64,000 bases of DNA, taken from positions 15,453,501-15,517,500 of the forward strand of contig JAJNNQ010000004.1 in assembly GCA_027886175.1 (NCBI GenBank). The letters are read 5' to 3'. Shown piece by piece: positions 23,220-36,649 of the stretch; the stretch's first letter is position 1; the number at the start of each line of letters is the position of its first letter. The DNA is from Phylloscopus collybita (lineage: Eukaryota; Chordata; Aves; Passeriformes; Phylloscopidae). Below the pieces are notes generated by a model. The model searched no databases, was not told where the DNA came from, and saw nothing but the letters and a program-made list of their open reading frames with translations. A program made the position numbers and the translations under genes.

Positions 23220-25203
23220 TGGGGGATTATATAAACTATATATAATATTGTGAAGTGATATTTAGTAAAAAAATTGATAATACCAGTCATCAGAATGTTG
23301 TAACCATGACTTAAGTAATAAAAAGTGTGAAGTTTGGCTGTTTTGTACCTATTGCATACTGATAAATAGGGAGGAAATCTTCAAGTAAGTTGAGGGTAGG
23401 TACATTTTTTGTAAGAAATAAATTACTTTTCTAGACAGTTCAGATTTCTTTGTTTTTAGAAATGTGCATGCAGTGTGTATCTACTGTGCATGTATAACAT
23501 GTATAATCTGATAAGTATTAGTAACTACAGCACCTAGCACAACATTCAGGGTCAACATGTGCTTGGCTAACATACTTCAGGTTACTATTGTTAAATGTGA
23601 AAAACTAAAATCAACATCAGTCTCCTTGGTTAGCTCCCAGACTTTTCAATCTGCAACTCTAATGATTTGTCTTATCTTACTTCAGAGGGATTGCTTAAAA
23701 TAAGGAATTCAAGCAAAAGTTTAGAATATTAGCACTTCAATAACAATGTAATATATAGAACGTATCTTTTATCACTTCAAATTCACTCTGCCTGTTAATT
23801 TATTTGTATTAGGTTTACTGATACTACTTCATATCCTGAGCAACAGTCAGTTATTTCCATCCTACCTGTAAATTATGTCTAGATTTTCCCCAGATCTCTT
23901 TTTCAAAATACTGAGTGAGTTTTAATAGTGAATTGGGAGAATATGCTTCCACTTTTTCTTGCACTTTTGCATGGCATCTGAAGAGAGAAAAGAAGGGGGT
24001 TTTCTAGCTTTGGGAAGTCTGGAGCCTCCTTCCTCTAATGTGCCACAGTAAAAAATATGCTCAGCACAGAATAGCAAAAATCCAGTCCACCACAGCACGC
24101 ACTAGTCACCCAACTGCTAATGTCAATGCTGAACTTTTGAAAGTGTTCAAAAGCCTCTGTGGAGGGCAGCCAGATTTCCCATGTTAAGTAGAAGGCAAAT
24201 ATGTTGAAATAAATGCAGCATTTCCCCACCTCCATGGGAGAACAAAGATGTTGGAGTACAGCTCTGCTGGTGGCCAATTGCTTATATATTTTCATGGATC
24301 TTTCAGAGTGGCTGTAATCTTTGATGTGTTATGACTTCCTTTGAACTCTGGGAACACTTCAATCTTGTTTGCATTGTTGATTTCCATCTACTACTTTTTC
24401 TGCATTTCCTCACACTGTATACAGGGGAGGAGAGACTTTCTTTATGTGATAGAAACCCCCATTCTTTTGTTAATGTCTAAAGATCTGTATTTAAATTACT
24501 CCTTTATGCTGGCTACAATAATAAGATTGTTTTCTTTTACTGAACTACCACTTTGTATTTGCTGATATGGAGAAAGAGTATCTTGCTAAAAGGTAACTGA
24601 ATATATTTCTGAGCTCTAGCTGAAACATTTACATTTTTTTCTATGTAACTTGGAAGAGTAAAACAGCCAAAACACACAAAGAATCATCCAGCTTCCTATT
24701 AAAGTCCACTGACTCCACTCTGAGAAATATGTAGAACTATGAAATGGAGATCACACACCACCCCATGCCCCCACACCCTTAGTGAATTGTTTTGCCATAT
24801 CACAAGATGCAAAGCAGCTGTTTAGTAAGAAGGCAATCTTTTGCTGTGTCTTGAACAAAGCAGAAAGAGTCTGTGAGAGGACAGACATTGGGGTCTGGCG
24901 CAGATGAACCTAATACAGGACTTGCATGAATATTCTGCATGTTATCTCATGAAACCAAAAGAATCTTATCTTAAAAAATTTAACAATTTGTGGATGATGA
25001 TCATATTTTCAAAAGTACAAAATAATTTGAAAAAACTTGCTAAGCCAGTGGGAATTAATTATTCTTTTCAAAGCCAGTGCTTCTCTAAGTAGTCACATTT
25101 TGATTTCCAATTTTAAAAATTATCTTTCTGGCATGTTCCATTTAGCAAATATAGTGAGATTGCTTATGTGCCATAGAGAACACTATGTATTTTCTCCACA
25201 TAG

Positions 25204-25403
25204 ATGGATGTGTTCCATAAAGACTATGTCCCTCTCCTGAAAGCTTACACCACCACCAAGATCATCTCAGATCAGATGAGAGAGATAAAAAAACCCTATT
25301 TTCCTGTGGATCTTGACTACTTTATTGCTTTTATGAAAAATCTGTACTGTTCCTCTATTTTCAAACGAAGACTGGTATTTTGGATTTGGTTTTCCCTGGG
25401 AAA

Positions 25404-25407
<4 letters not shown>
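25204..25407 (+). other. Weak candidate exon or retrocopied fragment
   Basis: The 67-codon open frame starts directly after a splice-acceptor-like TATTTTCTCCACATAG (25188-25203). Its first half has coding-like third positions: GTC CCT CTC CTG, then TAC ACC ACC ACC AAG ATC ATC. The peptide begins MDVFHKDYVPLLKAYTTTK and matches no family I recognise. The second half is AT-rich, and the stop codon abuts the (TAA)n repeat. It could be chance, a fragment of an old retrocopy, or an exon of an unseen gene. No partner exon was found. Confidence 0.12.
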
Positions 25408-25453
<46 letters not shown>

Positions 25454-25456
25454 TAA
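25408..25456. repeat. (TAA)16 microsatellite
   Basis: About 16 uninterrupted TAA units are present. Perfect purity suggests active slippage and a polymorphic locus. Confidence 0.95.
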
Positions 25457-28400
25457 AGCAAGCTAAATGTCAAGTGAGTTTGCAGGGCTTTGCAAAATAA
25501 CAAACCTCAAATTGCAAGTGCTTAGCAGAGGTTTGTCAGAGGTTGGTGGCTAAATTTGCCAGAGATTCCTGCTGCAACAAAGCTATGTGAGAGAGAGAAG
25601 GTTACTGGGGCTTAGCAAGACAACCTTGCAATTCTTCCTACTGGCACCCAAGATAGATTATTTATGAACAGGAAACAAAATCAATCTTCACGGTCCTCCT
25701 TGCTTGTCCGTAGGAACATGAGCAGGGAAACACAAATCAGAGCAGAGAGAGAGAGAGGGAGAGGAAAAAATGGGAATGACATGAAAGCAGACTGAGAAAG
25801 GAGCAGAGGAACTGGGAGAAGGTGTTTCAGAGGAGCAAGGGCACCACAGCACGCAAGCCAGGACAGAGGAGGAGGACAGATTTTGTGCTGTGACAAAATG
25901 TTTCTTTGTACCCTCAAAGCTTTGGGTAACACCCCAAAATCCATGGATTTCTTTATTCCTTTACTGGTCTGAAGTAGGTATGGCAAACACATATCATACC
26001 TCCTGGGATATCAGTTGCGCTTGCTGCCAGTGTTGGTGGTAGGACATGTAAGAGAGAGTTGTGACTTGCATTTGTTTTAATGCCTGCTGACATATGAGGA
26101 AAAACTACTTTTTGTGGTGGAATTCTAATATTTCTCTCTAATTTAAGGCTGTCTTCAGAAATACAAAACAGGCATATGACTGTGCAATTGAAGGTTGTAC
26201 CAGAGCATGCAAGCAAAAATAGGAAATTAATATTGCATGTGGATAATCCTAATGGTAGGAGTCTTTCACTTTTAATATCTCTATTTTGCAGCTTTTATGT
26301 TTTTAGCGATGGTTTTGTGTGTTCTGCTATATGTGTATTTTTTAATCAGAAAAATTTGTAGATCTGCTTTAACTGCTACATGAACACTTGCCTTTTCTCA
26401 TCTTTACCCACAGAATCATGTTACTGGAATATCTAAGTTTCTGACTGTGCCTTGCAGAAATATACACAGTGAATTAACAGATTTTGTTTTCTCAGTTAAA
26501 TCATTCATAAAATTAAAAGCAAGGTACTGAATTTTCTTTTGATGTGTTTCAGATGACTGTAAGTTTAAACACTTTCTTTTTTACTTTTTTTTTCTTCCTC
26601 TTTTTTGTTATTTTTACCAATCTGCCTGCTGCTAATTCTCAGCTTGTGGCAGAGGAACAGAGACATGAACATATGCTCTGAAAGAGAGGTTCTTTCACAT
26701 TTGTATTTCAGAGAGTTTTGTTGCTCCTTGAGCCCAATAACCTCACAAATTAATTCCTTTTGCTTGCAGTGACATCTGTTGGTGAGGGCAGAGCTGATTA
26801 ACTGCGGGGCTGGCATCATTGAGGTATTTAAATGCAGCAGATGTTTCTTCTCTCTTCCCACCATCTTATTTCCAAGAAAGTGGAAATGTTTTTGGAGAAT
26901 TGATATAAACCTTGTTCACATAGGTAAATTAAATCCCTAAATTGTGGATACCTACCACTGTTGCTAACTAAATGACCACTGGGCCAGGGGTATTAGTCAC
27001 CAAGTCTATAAATACAAGAACAAGCAAAGAAATAGATTTACATAATCAGAAGATATTTCTGGCAAGAAAATTCTATTCCTCAGTTATTCTGTGCACACAA
27101 TAATTGCTCCCCATATCTTTGTAGAACTCTGCACTGAGACAAAGGAAAAGAATATGAAAAGAGATACTTCAAAATTTGAACCATAGGCTTTATTAAACCA
27201 AAGAAAACAGTTGCATTCTTAAGTCTCAACAATTTTACTTTATTTTTCCTCCATTAACTTGTTCTCTGATGTTGTCTTACTGCACTAAGAAAAATGCCAT
27301 ATGTTGGCTCCCAAGTATTTTTGTATTTATCATTCATTTCTGGTTTTAACATAAAAAAAAAAAAATCACTTCTCCACAAACAAATGCATGCAATGTTTTA
27401 GAAACATTCAAAATCTTAGGTAATGCTTTTGTATATGTAATTAACTATATGAGACAAAAACTGGTCTTTACTTTTGAGTCAAAACTGAAATATAAAATCT
27501 TGTTAGTCTTTGGCCACATCATATTTTCCATGTCTAAAAGATGTATTTGTTCCTTTTTATGTAACTCTTTTGACAGTTACTATTATGGATGCATTTTGGC
27601 AATGAATACATTATTATCTTCTCAAGAACAAAGTTTGGGGCACCTTTTGAAAGGAAAATATCATCTAGGACATTTTCTTAGTTTCAGGTATGTGCAATAG
27701 GAATGCCACAGATTAAGTGCATATTGAAAAGCATTTCAATTCATGTACTTTCATTTATGCAAGGAAAAAGATTTGATTCTGCCGTATTTTATTCAACCCA
27801 ACCAGTGAGATTTTGTCAATATGTATTTTTTTCTTAATGTGATTTTATATTTTCTGTTATAATTTTAATGAGAAGCAATTTCTTGTTTCTATGATTACAA
27901 ATGATGTAGGTCAAGATGTACAGCAGTGGCAGTCTCACATGTTCTGCAGCAGGATGAACTCTCTGAGGCTGTGTTTAATAGCCCCAGTCTGGTATTAGCT
28001 TTCAGATCACATGGTAAAGGTGCAGCTTCTAAACACTAGTCAGGTATCTCTAGTGGCCCACAGCACACAACATTAAAAAGGTGGGGTAGGAGATGGGCTA
28101 AGGAATCAACATCAGCTTAACAATTCTCACTGTCTCAGACCTGAGATACTGAGCATGATAAATTCTTTGCTTTCATATCTAAGCCCAGTACACAAATAAG
28201 AGGGGCTGCACATGGGAAGAACGTGCATGTTCTTTTCACCATGTGCATATGGTAAACCATACAGACTAAAAAATAAAGTTAGGCCACTCAAAAGCAGTTG
28301 AGATTTTTGTGAGAGTTCTTCACTGTTAAAATCTGCTACAAATGTTAGACTCAAAAGTCAGGTGCAGGGGAACTCTAAGTTTATTCATTATTTTAAAAGA

Positions 28401-30060
28401 TTGCTTGAAAACCAGGGAACTGACAATATAACAATCTTACCCTTTAATTTGCTATATACAAGTTCGCAGAGAAAACACCCTAACTAAAACAAAATGCAAA
28501 TAAATAACACTAATCCTCCAATGTGAAAAGTGCTCATCTATTCCTCTAGAGGATTTTTTCTTAAACTAATAGCACTGATGAATGCTACAACATTGTCTGT
28601 CATTTAAGTCTCGAGTTCACTTGCAGTTATTTGAGCTGTGATCTAATTCAATTGATTTAACTGTAGATGAATTGACTGTAGTGGTAGTGGGTGACTTCAA
28701 GTTACTAATGAAATCAAAGCCCAGCTTCCCTCGCAGCATGGATCTGCTTAAGACATTGCACAACTATTGAAGATAAAATCTGGCAAAATATGAAAACATG
28801 GTGCCAAGAGAAAGCAGTGTTCACTATTCATATGTGTCCTTTGGGATCATCTTTATAAAATAAACTGAGTCTCTGCCAATCACTGTGTCTACCCCTCCAA
28901 AACTTAACTGTTAAAATGCCTAACAGATGGTCAAATGTACCAATAAGAGCTGATCCAAATTCTAGGAGGAGGCGTTCGTATGACTGCTAATTTCTAAGTA
29001 TCTGCTGAAATAGGATATTGATATTCACCTTTTCTAAGCAGCCCTTATGAGGAGGGAAAATATCTACTAATGGCACATAAGGATGTCAATAAAAAGAAAT
29101 CAAAATGACAGAAGGCTTGGTAACAGGCTCACCATCAACATATATCGTATCTTAATTCATAATACTGTTCATCACAAATTTCTCATATTAAAAGAGCTGT
29201 TGATTTTTTCAGTATTATCCCCTCCACATGAAGACAGTTGTCAGCATATTTTTATGGAGTTCCTCTTAAGCCATTTAGCCATTGGGGCTAGATGGGGATA
29301 GGGGATGTCTTTTGTAATTTTAAATGTCACCAAAATATGAACCCTGGATTTGATAACTTAATTTTCTTTCCTACAAGAAGGAACTGTATCTATTTCTAAA
29401 TGGCTTGAAAACCTCTACTAAAATCTTGATACTATAAACTAGGGCCAAAGCTTTAAAACTATTCTGAAGTCAAGATATGGGCATCATGTAGAGGTTTTTT
29501 AGCATGTTTAAGTAGACTAGGTCAGTAGATTCCTCTATAAGGAGTCTCATGGTTCCTATCTCTCCCTGTGCTCTTGTTGCAGGAGCTGTTGCTACTTGCT
29601 GCAAAAGACCTAGGGGATAGCTTGCACGAAATTTCTTTGTGAGTGTTCCAAGGCTCTGAACATTGTCTCTGAAAAAATAGAGTGGTTTGTTGGTTTTTTT
29701 TTTTTTGGAGTGGATGTTTGAAAAAATTCAGGTATGGTAAAGCAGGTAAAAAGATACATAAATAACTTGGTAGCTTAATCTTAACCCATCTGTGAATTAT
29801 TCTGTTACACATTATTATATTTGATTTTTTTTTCTGTGCCTGGCATGAATATCCTCTCAATATGAGGAAAAATAAAAGAATAAAAGCAATGGGACAGGAA
29901 AAGCTACATAAAGGAATATCACTTACTGCTGCTTTGTAAATGTTGGGAAGTCTGACTTGTATTTGCAAGACTCCACTACCTTTCTCAGTTACCCAATACA
30001 TTCTCTGCAGCTGAGAGAAATTGGGATTCAAAGCCCTTTTCATCCTGTGGGATCACAAAC
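25457..30060. other. Unassigned AT-rich DNA
   Basis: No gene or identifiable transposon was seen. A short purine-rich stretch of GAGAG units lies near 25740-25765, and an A-run near 27352-27365. The 173-codon minus-strand frame at 29522-30043 shows no domain and includes poly-A-derived lysines. Confidence 0.55.
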
Positions 30061-30061
30061 C

Positions 30062-30445
30062 CCTTTGCTAAACCCCTAGGCTCCAGGCTGGCTGTCAGCA
30101 TTGCAGCATGAGCTGCAGCCTCCTAAACACACTGGCCAAGCTGTGGCTTCTTTCTGCAGCTGGAGAGAGCAAGGAGAGCCCCCTTGGCATGTCCCTGGGA
30201 CCACCAGATCCACAGGGAGCTGCTGTCCTCTGCCAGGTGCGGGGTTTCCAGTGGAGAATAGGAGGCTGGCAACACCTGGGGTCCTTGGCAAGCCCAGACA
30301 ATGCAGGTGTGCTGGTCTGTTTGGCCTCTTCTTTCACAGCAAAAATGTGCAGAATTCCTCCCTTCTGCTGAATCAGCCACTGCAATGTTATTTGCTCATG
30401 AGCTGGCTGAGAGAGCTGTGTGCCTGAGGTTCTTTCCAAACACAA
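30062..30445. other. GC-rich block, unresolved (possible LTR fragment)
   Basis: A block of about 380 bases is clearly richer in G and C than its neighbours and keeps overlapping open frames of 71-116 codons on both strands, which is usual for stop-poor GC-rich DNA. Its edges are sharp, as in the LTR islands at 8.8 and 19.7 kb. I could not find TG...CA ends with a matching duplication or a polyadenylation signal, so the assignment is open. No recognisable protein motif is present. Confidence 0.3.
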
Positions 30446-31686
30446 CTGGTTAAAATACCAGGCTGAAAAATGGACCCAGAATAATCAATGGAAATTTTCA
30501 GCATTATTTTTACAAAGAACTGCCATCACCAGTATTCTCAAATTTGAATTTTTTCTATTTTTAAAAAATATTATTTTTTAGACATGTTTTTCACTTTTTT
30601 TTGTTGTTTCAAGAAATTCAAGAATTTTCAAGAAATTGAAAAATCAGTATTTTTTAATTCCTTTCTTTTGTCAGCACAGAATATAAGCATTTCCATTTTT
30701 TGAAGCCTTAAAATACATTTGACATTTTCAAGATATTTTGAAAACAGCCTTTCAAATCCACAGTGCATTTTGGTTATACTTCTTACTTACAGTTCACAAT
30801 CTCAACTTTCATTGATAAATATAATCTCTAAAAATATAATAATTCCTTTTAATATTACATAGCTGAAAGAGAAAGAGTTGTTCCCATCAAGCAAGACAGA
30901 TTAAGCAAGAGATGAGCATATCAGTGTGTCTTTTCCCCACGGGTCATTTTGCCACCAAAACAGAGAAGAAGGTGTGGATAAGCCAAAATTATAACTTTTT
31001 TTGCCTGATACAATGATACAGAGATATTTCTCTTGACTAAATGTCACCACTTGCTCGAAAAGAGTGAGAGGAAACAAGCACTCCATAGGACACATGTACT
31101 ATGTTGTTGTGCACTTTTGATGAAAAAGCTTAATAAACAGTGTTGTTTAAACTTTCCAAGCTGTCAAAATTAATTTTCAAACATTGTATTATAGTTTCTC
31201 TCTTAAATTATATAACTAATAATTCAGTACCTGTATAATTTTTTTTCAAAGATATATTCCTAAATTGAATTGATATAATTTTACTTTTCTCATTATTTAA
31301 GTAGAAAAAGTCAATCATATGCTAGTTTCAGCTGTAAAATATGCAGTATAATTATGAATGCAATTACAGCATAGTTGAAGAAATACAAGAAAAAAAAATA
31401 GCATCTGTGCCTAGTCTTCAAAAATATTGTTAGGTCCATGAATCTATGCCAAGAAGGGGCTAAGGAGTTCTATAGTCACCAGAATAAACTAGTGTTAGAA
31501 GAGTTTAAAACCTGCATGAAGTTTTCCCCTGAGCTATTAGTATTTTTCTCTTAAAAGTGTGCATAATAATTACCTTAATAATAACCTTAGTTCCATTAAT
31601 ATTTATGAAAAAAATATTTAATTTAAATCATGCTACTAAATATACTATGGCCCATAGGGTGTGAACAAGTGTTTAGCTTTATTGGA

Positions 31687-31734
31687 TAATATTACTTACT
31701 TACTTAAGTAATATTACTTACTCACTTAAGTAAT
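31687..31734. repeat. 22-bp tandem duplication
   Basis: Two adjacent 22-bp copies (31687-31708 and 31709-31730), each starting TAATATTACTTACT and ending CTTAAG, differ at one base. A third copy stops after TAAT. The unit contains the near-palindrome ACTTAAGT. Confidence 0.9.
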
Positions 31735-31778
31735 CTGACACTGACATCTGACAACTAGTTAATAAGGAGAGAAGGAAA

Positions 31779-31893
31779 GAAAAAGAAAAAGAAAAAGAAA
31801 AAGAAAAAGAAAAAGAAAAAGAAAAAGAAAAAGAAAAAGAAAAAGAAAAAGAAAAAGAAAAAGAAAAAGAAAAAGAAAAAGAAAAAGAAAAAG
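31779..31893. repeat. (GAAAAA)19 purine microsatellite
   Basis: About 115 bases of perfect 6-bp period, all purine on the plus strand, form one of the longest and cleanest arrays in the window. Because the period is a multiple of three, every frame stays open, which gives spurious Phe-Ser and poly-Phe open frames on the minus strand. Confidence 0.97.
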
Positions 31894-34659
31894 CTGCTTC
31901 TAAGGTTGCCAAGACCAGTAATTTTTACTTTCAATCCATCTGGCTTAAACGTCTTGAAGGGTGAATGAAGGCCTGCAAAACTGAAAAACACTACACTAAG
32001 AAAGAAATAACTTTGTGGTGCACAATCTTTTTGATAAGAAGTGCTGTTTTGCAGCTCATTAAACTGTAATTAAAGTGATCTCTTTGCATTACATATGAAT
32101 AAGCAGCAGGTTTTCAATATGAGTACATTTGGGATGAAAAAAATATTACAATTTACACAGATGAACTCAGCAACTCAAGGAGTACAGAGGAATTAGGAGA
32201 AAGGATGGCATATTTTGGGTTTGCTCCTACAGTTTAGGCAATTCTAGTTCTCAGACAAAAAAATCAAGGCAATGAGAGCATGAAGCCAACATAACTCCTT
32301 TCCTATTAGAGGTGCAAATACTCTTGCCTCCAAAAAAAAAGTATTTTTCTCTTTTTTCTCTGGAATCTTACATGAAAAACGTTTCTCAGAAAAAGCTGGC
32401 ACAATCCAATGAGTATACCCACTGTTTATACAGGTGGGCTCTTGTTGCCTTTGGCAGAGAGAGGAGGGACACTCTCTTTCCCACTAGTTCTGATGACTTC
32501 TGGTTCTTTCCAGGTTTACTGAGGGAGGATATTTGAGAATCAGATCAGGAAACTTTTGTTTGTCAATCATTGTGAGAAGTAAGATAGATCATTTGTCAGC
32601 AATTCAGGTACTCAGTAACCTTGCTAAGGGAAAACTGCAAAATTGTGAAATTTCTGAGTAACATAGGAACAGTTTTACTTTGCATTGTGATAACAATTAA
32701 TTGGCATAAATTTTTGATGCATACCAGTAATTCAAACTTCACAGAAATTCATCTGTTATGTTAGGAATAAACCATGTAGTTCTACAAAGCTTTCCTCTCC
32801 CTCTCTCCTTCTTCTTCCAACAATTGCCATTTGAAAATTTAACTGAGGACATTCAGCTCTAAGCATAACATGGCAACAGAGAAATAAGAAAGCAGCATCG
32901 AACCTCTGTAATGAGGAACAATCCTTTGACACTTAATCCTAGGTCTTCTACCACATCTGCTCTAAGTAGAATATGCTCACAGTTTTTTTTATAAATTCAT
33001 GTCCTGGTCCCATTTTATCATAATTCAGTTTGCTCATTTCCAGGACACATTACTCATAATAAAGAATTAAGGTTTTGCAATATATATTTATTTCCAGCAA
33101 TCCAACCTTGGATCAAGCAAACTTGAATTCTTTCAGTTTCTGAATGTTTAGGGTTGGATTTTACTTGCTTTTTCTTTCTTTGCTTTTCTGAAAAGTATTT
33201 CTGGTAAGACAAGAGGTTTTGAACATGTCAAGACACTTAGTCTGAGCAATTTGCTCAGAAAAGGCAGAACAGAGCAAAGACCCAGCAGCTAATGTCATAG
33301 CCAAGGTCGATGATACTGAACTGGGAGTCTCATTAAATAATAAAGGACAATGTAAAATGCAATCAGATTCAAAATGACTAGAGTCATTTATGTACCTGCA
33401 TAATAGATTGCAAATGGACTTTGCTGCAGATTCAAATACATTGATAAATTCTAAAGTAAAAGAGTACAATATATGAAAAAAAATGGTAACACATGTAATA
33501 AACCCACAAATTTATAGATTTCAAGGAAAACATAGGAAAAAGCTGTACAAAAAATATCAGGCTGTCTGCTTCAATGAAGAAAACAGCCAAGAATGTTTGC
33601 TGGAGAAAAATTACATATAATAAAACCCTACAAGGGGCATACAGTTCTTACAAGAATGCAATTATCTCTTGTATCATCACGTCTTCCTTGATTCGTGGTG
33701 TAACAAAACACTGAGAAACTAGCAGTCATTCATGCTGGATAAGAGTAATAAGATTTTATAAGTTCCTAATTTCAAGCTTTTGGAACTGTGTAGGCATTGA
33801 TATTATTGATCCCCATTGCACTTAGCAGTTATACCTCTGCCTTGAAGAAGTTTGTAATCTCAAGAGTAGTAAATCATTAAATTTTATCAAGGGCCCCAAG
33901 GTAAGTAGAAAGCAAGATCTTGGATGTGCTTATTGTTTCTTTTTCAGGTATGATAGGAAAGCAGATAACCAGAGGGGCAGACTTAGTAGATAGTATCATT
34001 TGGGACAGTTCCAAATTTCCTCTAAAGCACTAGCTTTTTTCTCTGCTGACCTTTGGGTTGCAGTCTCTGAAGTTCTGCAAATTTACAGGTGGAATTATGC
34101 CACCCTTGTGTAAGGCTCTACCACTAGTCATAGAACAGATACCAAAAGAGCATTTTCCAGGGAAGATCCTATAGACTGTTCTATGAGGCACATAGATTAC
34201 AAGAATATTATTTCCTTTAAAAAACCAGAAACTTTCAATCTCTTCATAATTTTAGATTATGATCAGGTATGATTTTTAAAAAAGGTGTGCAATTAGAGGG
34301 CTGTAGTCAGGATGAAGTGATAACTTACAAATAGGGGCAAGGGTTGCAACCAAGATTACATCTTTTAATAGGTCATGGAAAAAAATCATAAAATTAGGGC
34401 AAAGAAGGGCAGGCTGGAAAATAGAATCTTATTCATTCTGAATTGTAGTAAAGAACCCCACATCGGAGCAAGTGTTTCCACATAAAGAAAGGTTTAAGAC
34501 TCATCCCTTGTTGTTCTAATAAGTTAAAGAACCCAGAAATTTCTTTTTTCTCCTGGCAATAATTGGCTCAGTGCAAGGCAAAAACACTGATAAGTCTCTT
34601 TACCTAGTCCTCAGAAAGGTAGCTATTCTCTATTGGGCTGTTTGCCAAAAGAAACTCCT

Positions 34660-34907
34660 CCCAAAATGTTCAGTACTTAAGGAAGAGCACTAGGCTTCTC
34701 AGCACACTCTCGGGGTGTTGTAGCAGGCATGTGGGACTTGTCCCTACACTGTGCTCAGCTTTGTTCTTTTGGTTTTTTGTATTATTTTCTTCTTTTATTA
34801 AAATCTTTTTGCTTTTTCAAGACACACTCAACCATGCTGTCTTACAAAGTTATTTAACCCATTTTCTGTGAGGTGCTGGACACCCTCAGAGGTATTGAAC
34901 CCTCACA
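34660..34907 (+). mobile_element. LTR-like R/U5 region, unproven
   Basis: A TACTTAAGG core-promoter-like motif near 34675-34683 is followed about 115 bases downstream by a T-rich stretch with ATTAAA (34796-34801) and then a CA-ending ACCCTCACA. This arrangement resembles the 3' half of a retroviral LTR. No matching target-site duplication or left edge was found, so the call is tentative. Confidence 0.2.
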
Positions 34908-36649
34908 GAGCTGAATACATCTGCCTCTTCGAGAAATTCAATACTGAATAAATTACTTGGGTTACTTGGGGAGACACTGGGGGGAAATAACATGTTCTAG
35001 AAGAAGCATAACAAAGAGTCAACAAACACATCAGTGTACAATTTAGAAAAGATTTGGGAGAACGTTTTTCCTTTGTTTGGAAGTCAGAAGCATTATTCTG
35101 CAGTTAACCCTTTCAGATTGCATCCAGATGCTTTTCCCTCGTTGTTGTCTTCCAAACTGCTTTCCATTTGAATGCCAAATAACAGAATCCATAATTTGAA
35201 TTAATTTTCAAACACCCTAATATTTGTTAAGATTATGGCAGGTAGGACACACTTCAGAAATTTGCTAGTGTTCACACTGTTTTGATAGACGTTTGAGCTC
35301 TACTACCAGCAGCTGGAGATGAGAATCATTTTGTTTCAAGACTAAAAGGAGACTTCTAGAAAAAGAAAAGGCTTTCCCATACATCAACTTGTTACAGCCA
35401 TCCAGAGTTGTCTTCTCTTTGCTTGTTAGATATTAAGTTTCCTCTTCGCAGACCACTTAATCATCAGTGGAAATCCTCTCTATATTTGCATGGGGCTTTG
35501 TAAGGTGGACATAACATTTCCTGGATTAGTGATGGAGTCTTGTGCCTCTACCAATCTTATACTAGTTAAAGTCCTCATCTGAGACTGGGCAACAAGCTTG
35601 CATTTAATAACTGAATATGGAGGTTTTTTTTTTTTAACTGAAATGCTATTGTAACAACTACTTGCTAAACTGGTAGATTAGATGGGGTAATTTTTGTTCT
35701 ATCTCTTTGCGGGGTTGCTGACTGCTCCATTATCTGTAGTTCTCTGAAGATACTAAATATTTAGGTAAATGAATGTAATAAATCAAGTAAGGAAATATTC
35801 ATGTGGAATTTTTTGAAGATTCCAAATGAGAATGTATCTACAGTAAGCTTATGTATATATGAAAAGTACATGTATTTGCCTAGAGTAACATTTGGTCTTA
35901 ATTCACCATATTATGAGACAATAAAACTATATTTCTTAGTACTTTTTGGGGGATATAACGGTCTTTTTTTTGGTGTTGATGGTATTTCATTTCCTAATTC
36001 TTTGATACAATGACTAGAGATGAACAGTTATGAAGAGTAAAATCCCACTCTTTTAAAAATACTTTATTAAAGCATTTCATTCTTGGATTATGCTGGTTAT
36101 ATTTTAAATAAATTCTCTTTAGGCCCATAGTAAATGCTCTTTTTCTTGTAAAGACATCCCCCTGCCTTTTTAATAATGGTGAGATTTGCAAAGACTTAAC
36201 TGTTGAATCATTATTAAAACCATATCAATTCAAGACAAAAAAGGTAAAATAATTACTGCCTCAGCTTTTCAGATATAGTTTTACACCTCTGGCACCTGTT
36301 CAAATTCAGAAGGCATAATGAAAGAAGTGGTTCAAACTTCAAACAAGATATGTATTTGGTTGTGTAAAAACTATGAGCAATTAATCTGGTAGCCATCAGC
36401 TCCTAGGAAGTGGCAAAGTGAGTCATAATTAATAATTCTAAAAATAATTTTAGGATATAAACATTATTTTGCTGCCTATTTTACTCTTACTTTAACATGT
36501 GAAGTAAGTGTTCTACTTCACAATTACAATTAATTCTTCTTAGAATAAATGAAGTATAGAAATACATTTTTTGAAAATATGATACAGATTGCATTAACAC
36601 AATTACAAATGGCAAGTGAAGTGTCTGAGTAACTCAAAATATGCAAGGA
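34908..36649. other. Unassigned AT-rich DNA
   Basis: Nothing beyond short A and T runs and chance open frames can be seen. Confidence 0.55.

Larger units (their letters stand above)
20093..25200. other. Unassigned AT-rich DNA
   Basis: No gene or identifiable transposon was recognised. An A17 run at 21627-21643 and a T-rich tract at 23060-23219 are listed separately. Near 22722-22745 a CAGCAGAAACT unit is repeated in tandem. Open frames here are short or driven by T-runs. Confidence 0.55.
30446..34659. other. Unassigned AT-rich DNA with simple repeats
   Basis: No gene is visible. The stretch contains the tandem duplication at 31687-31734 and the (GAAAAA)n array at 31779-31893. Remaining open frames are short and lack motifs. 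Confidence 0.55.

Noticed and set aside
23036..23245. Two phenylalanine-rich open frames resembling membrane segments
   Set aside because: They are translated T-runs.
25408..25456. Repeat array considered as a possible CRISPR or satellite
   Set aside because: It is a simple TAA microsatellite without spacers. No spaced direct repeats occur in the window and the DNA is eukaryotic.
28670..28720. GTAGTGGGTGACTTCAAGTT as a possible CR1 endonuclease motif
   Set aside because: Only about 20 bases resemble the motif and neither flank matches CR1.
29522..30043. 173-codon minus-strand open frame
   Set aside because: It has no recognisable domain, ordinary codon composition for AT-rich DNA, and crosses A-runs.
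31718..31991. Minus-strand open frames with Phe-Ser and poly-Phe repeats
   Set aside because: They are translations of the (GAAAAA)n array, whose period keeps all frames open.
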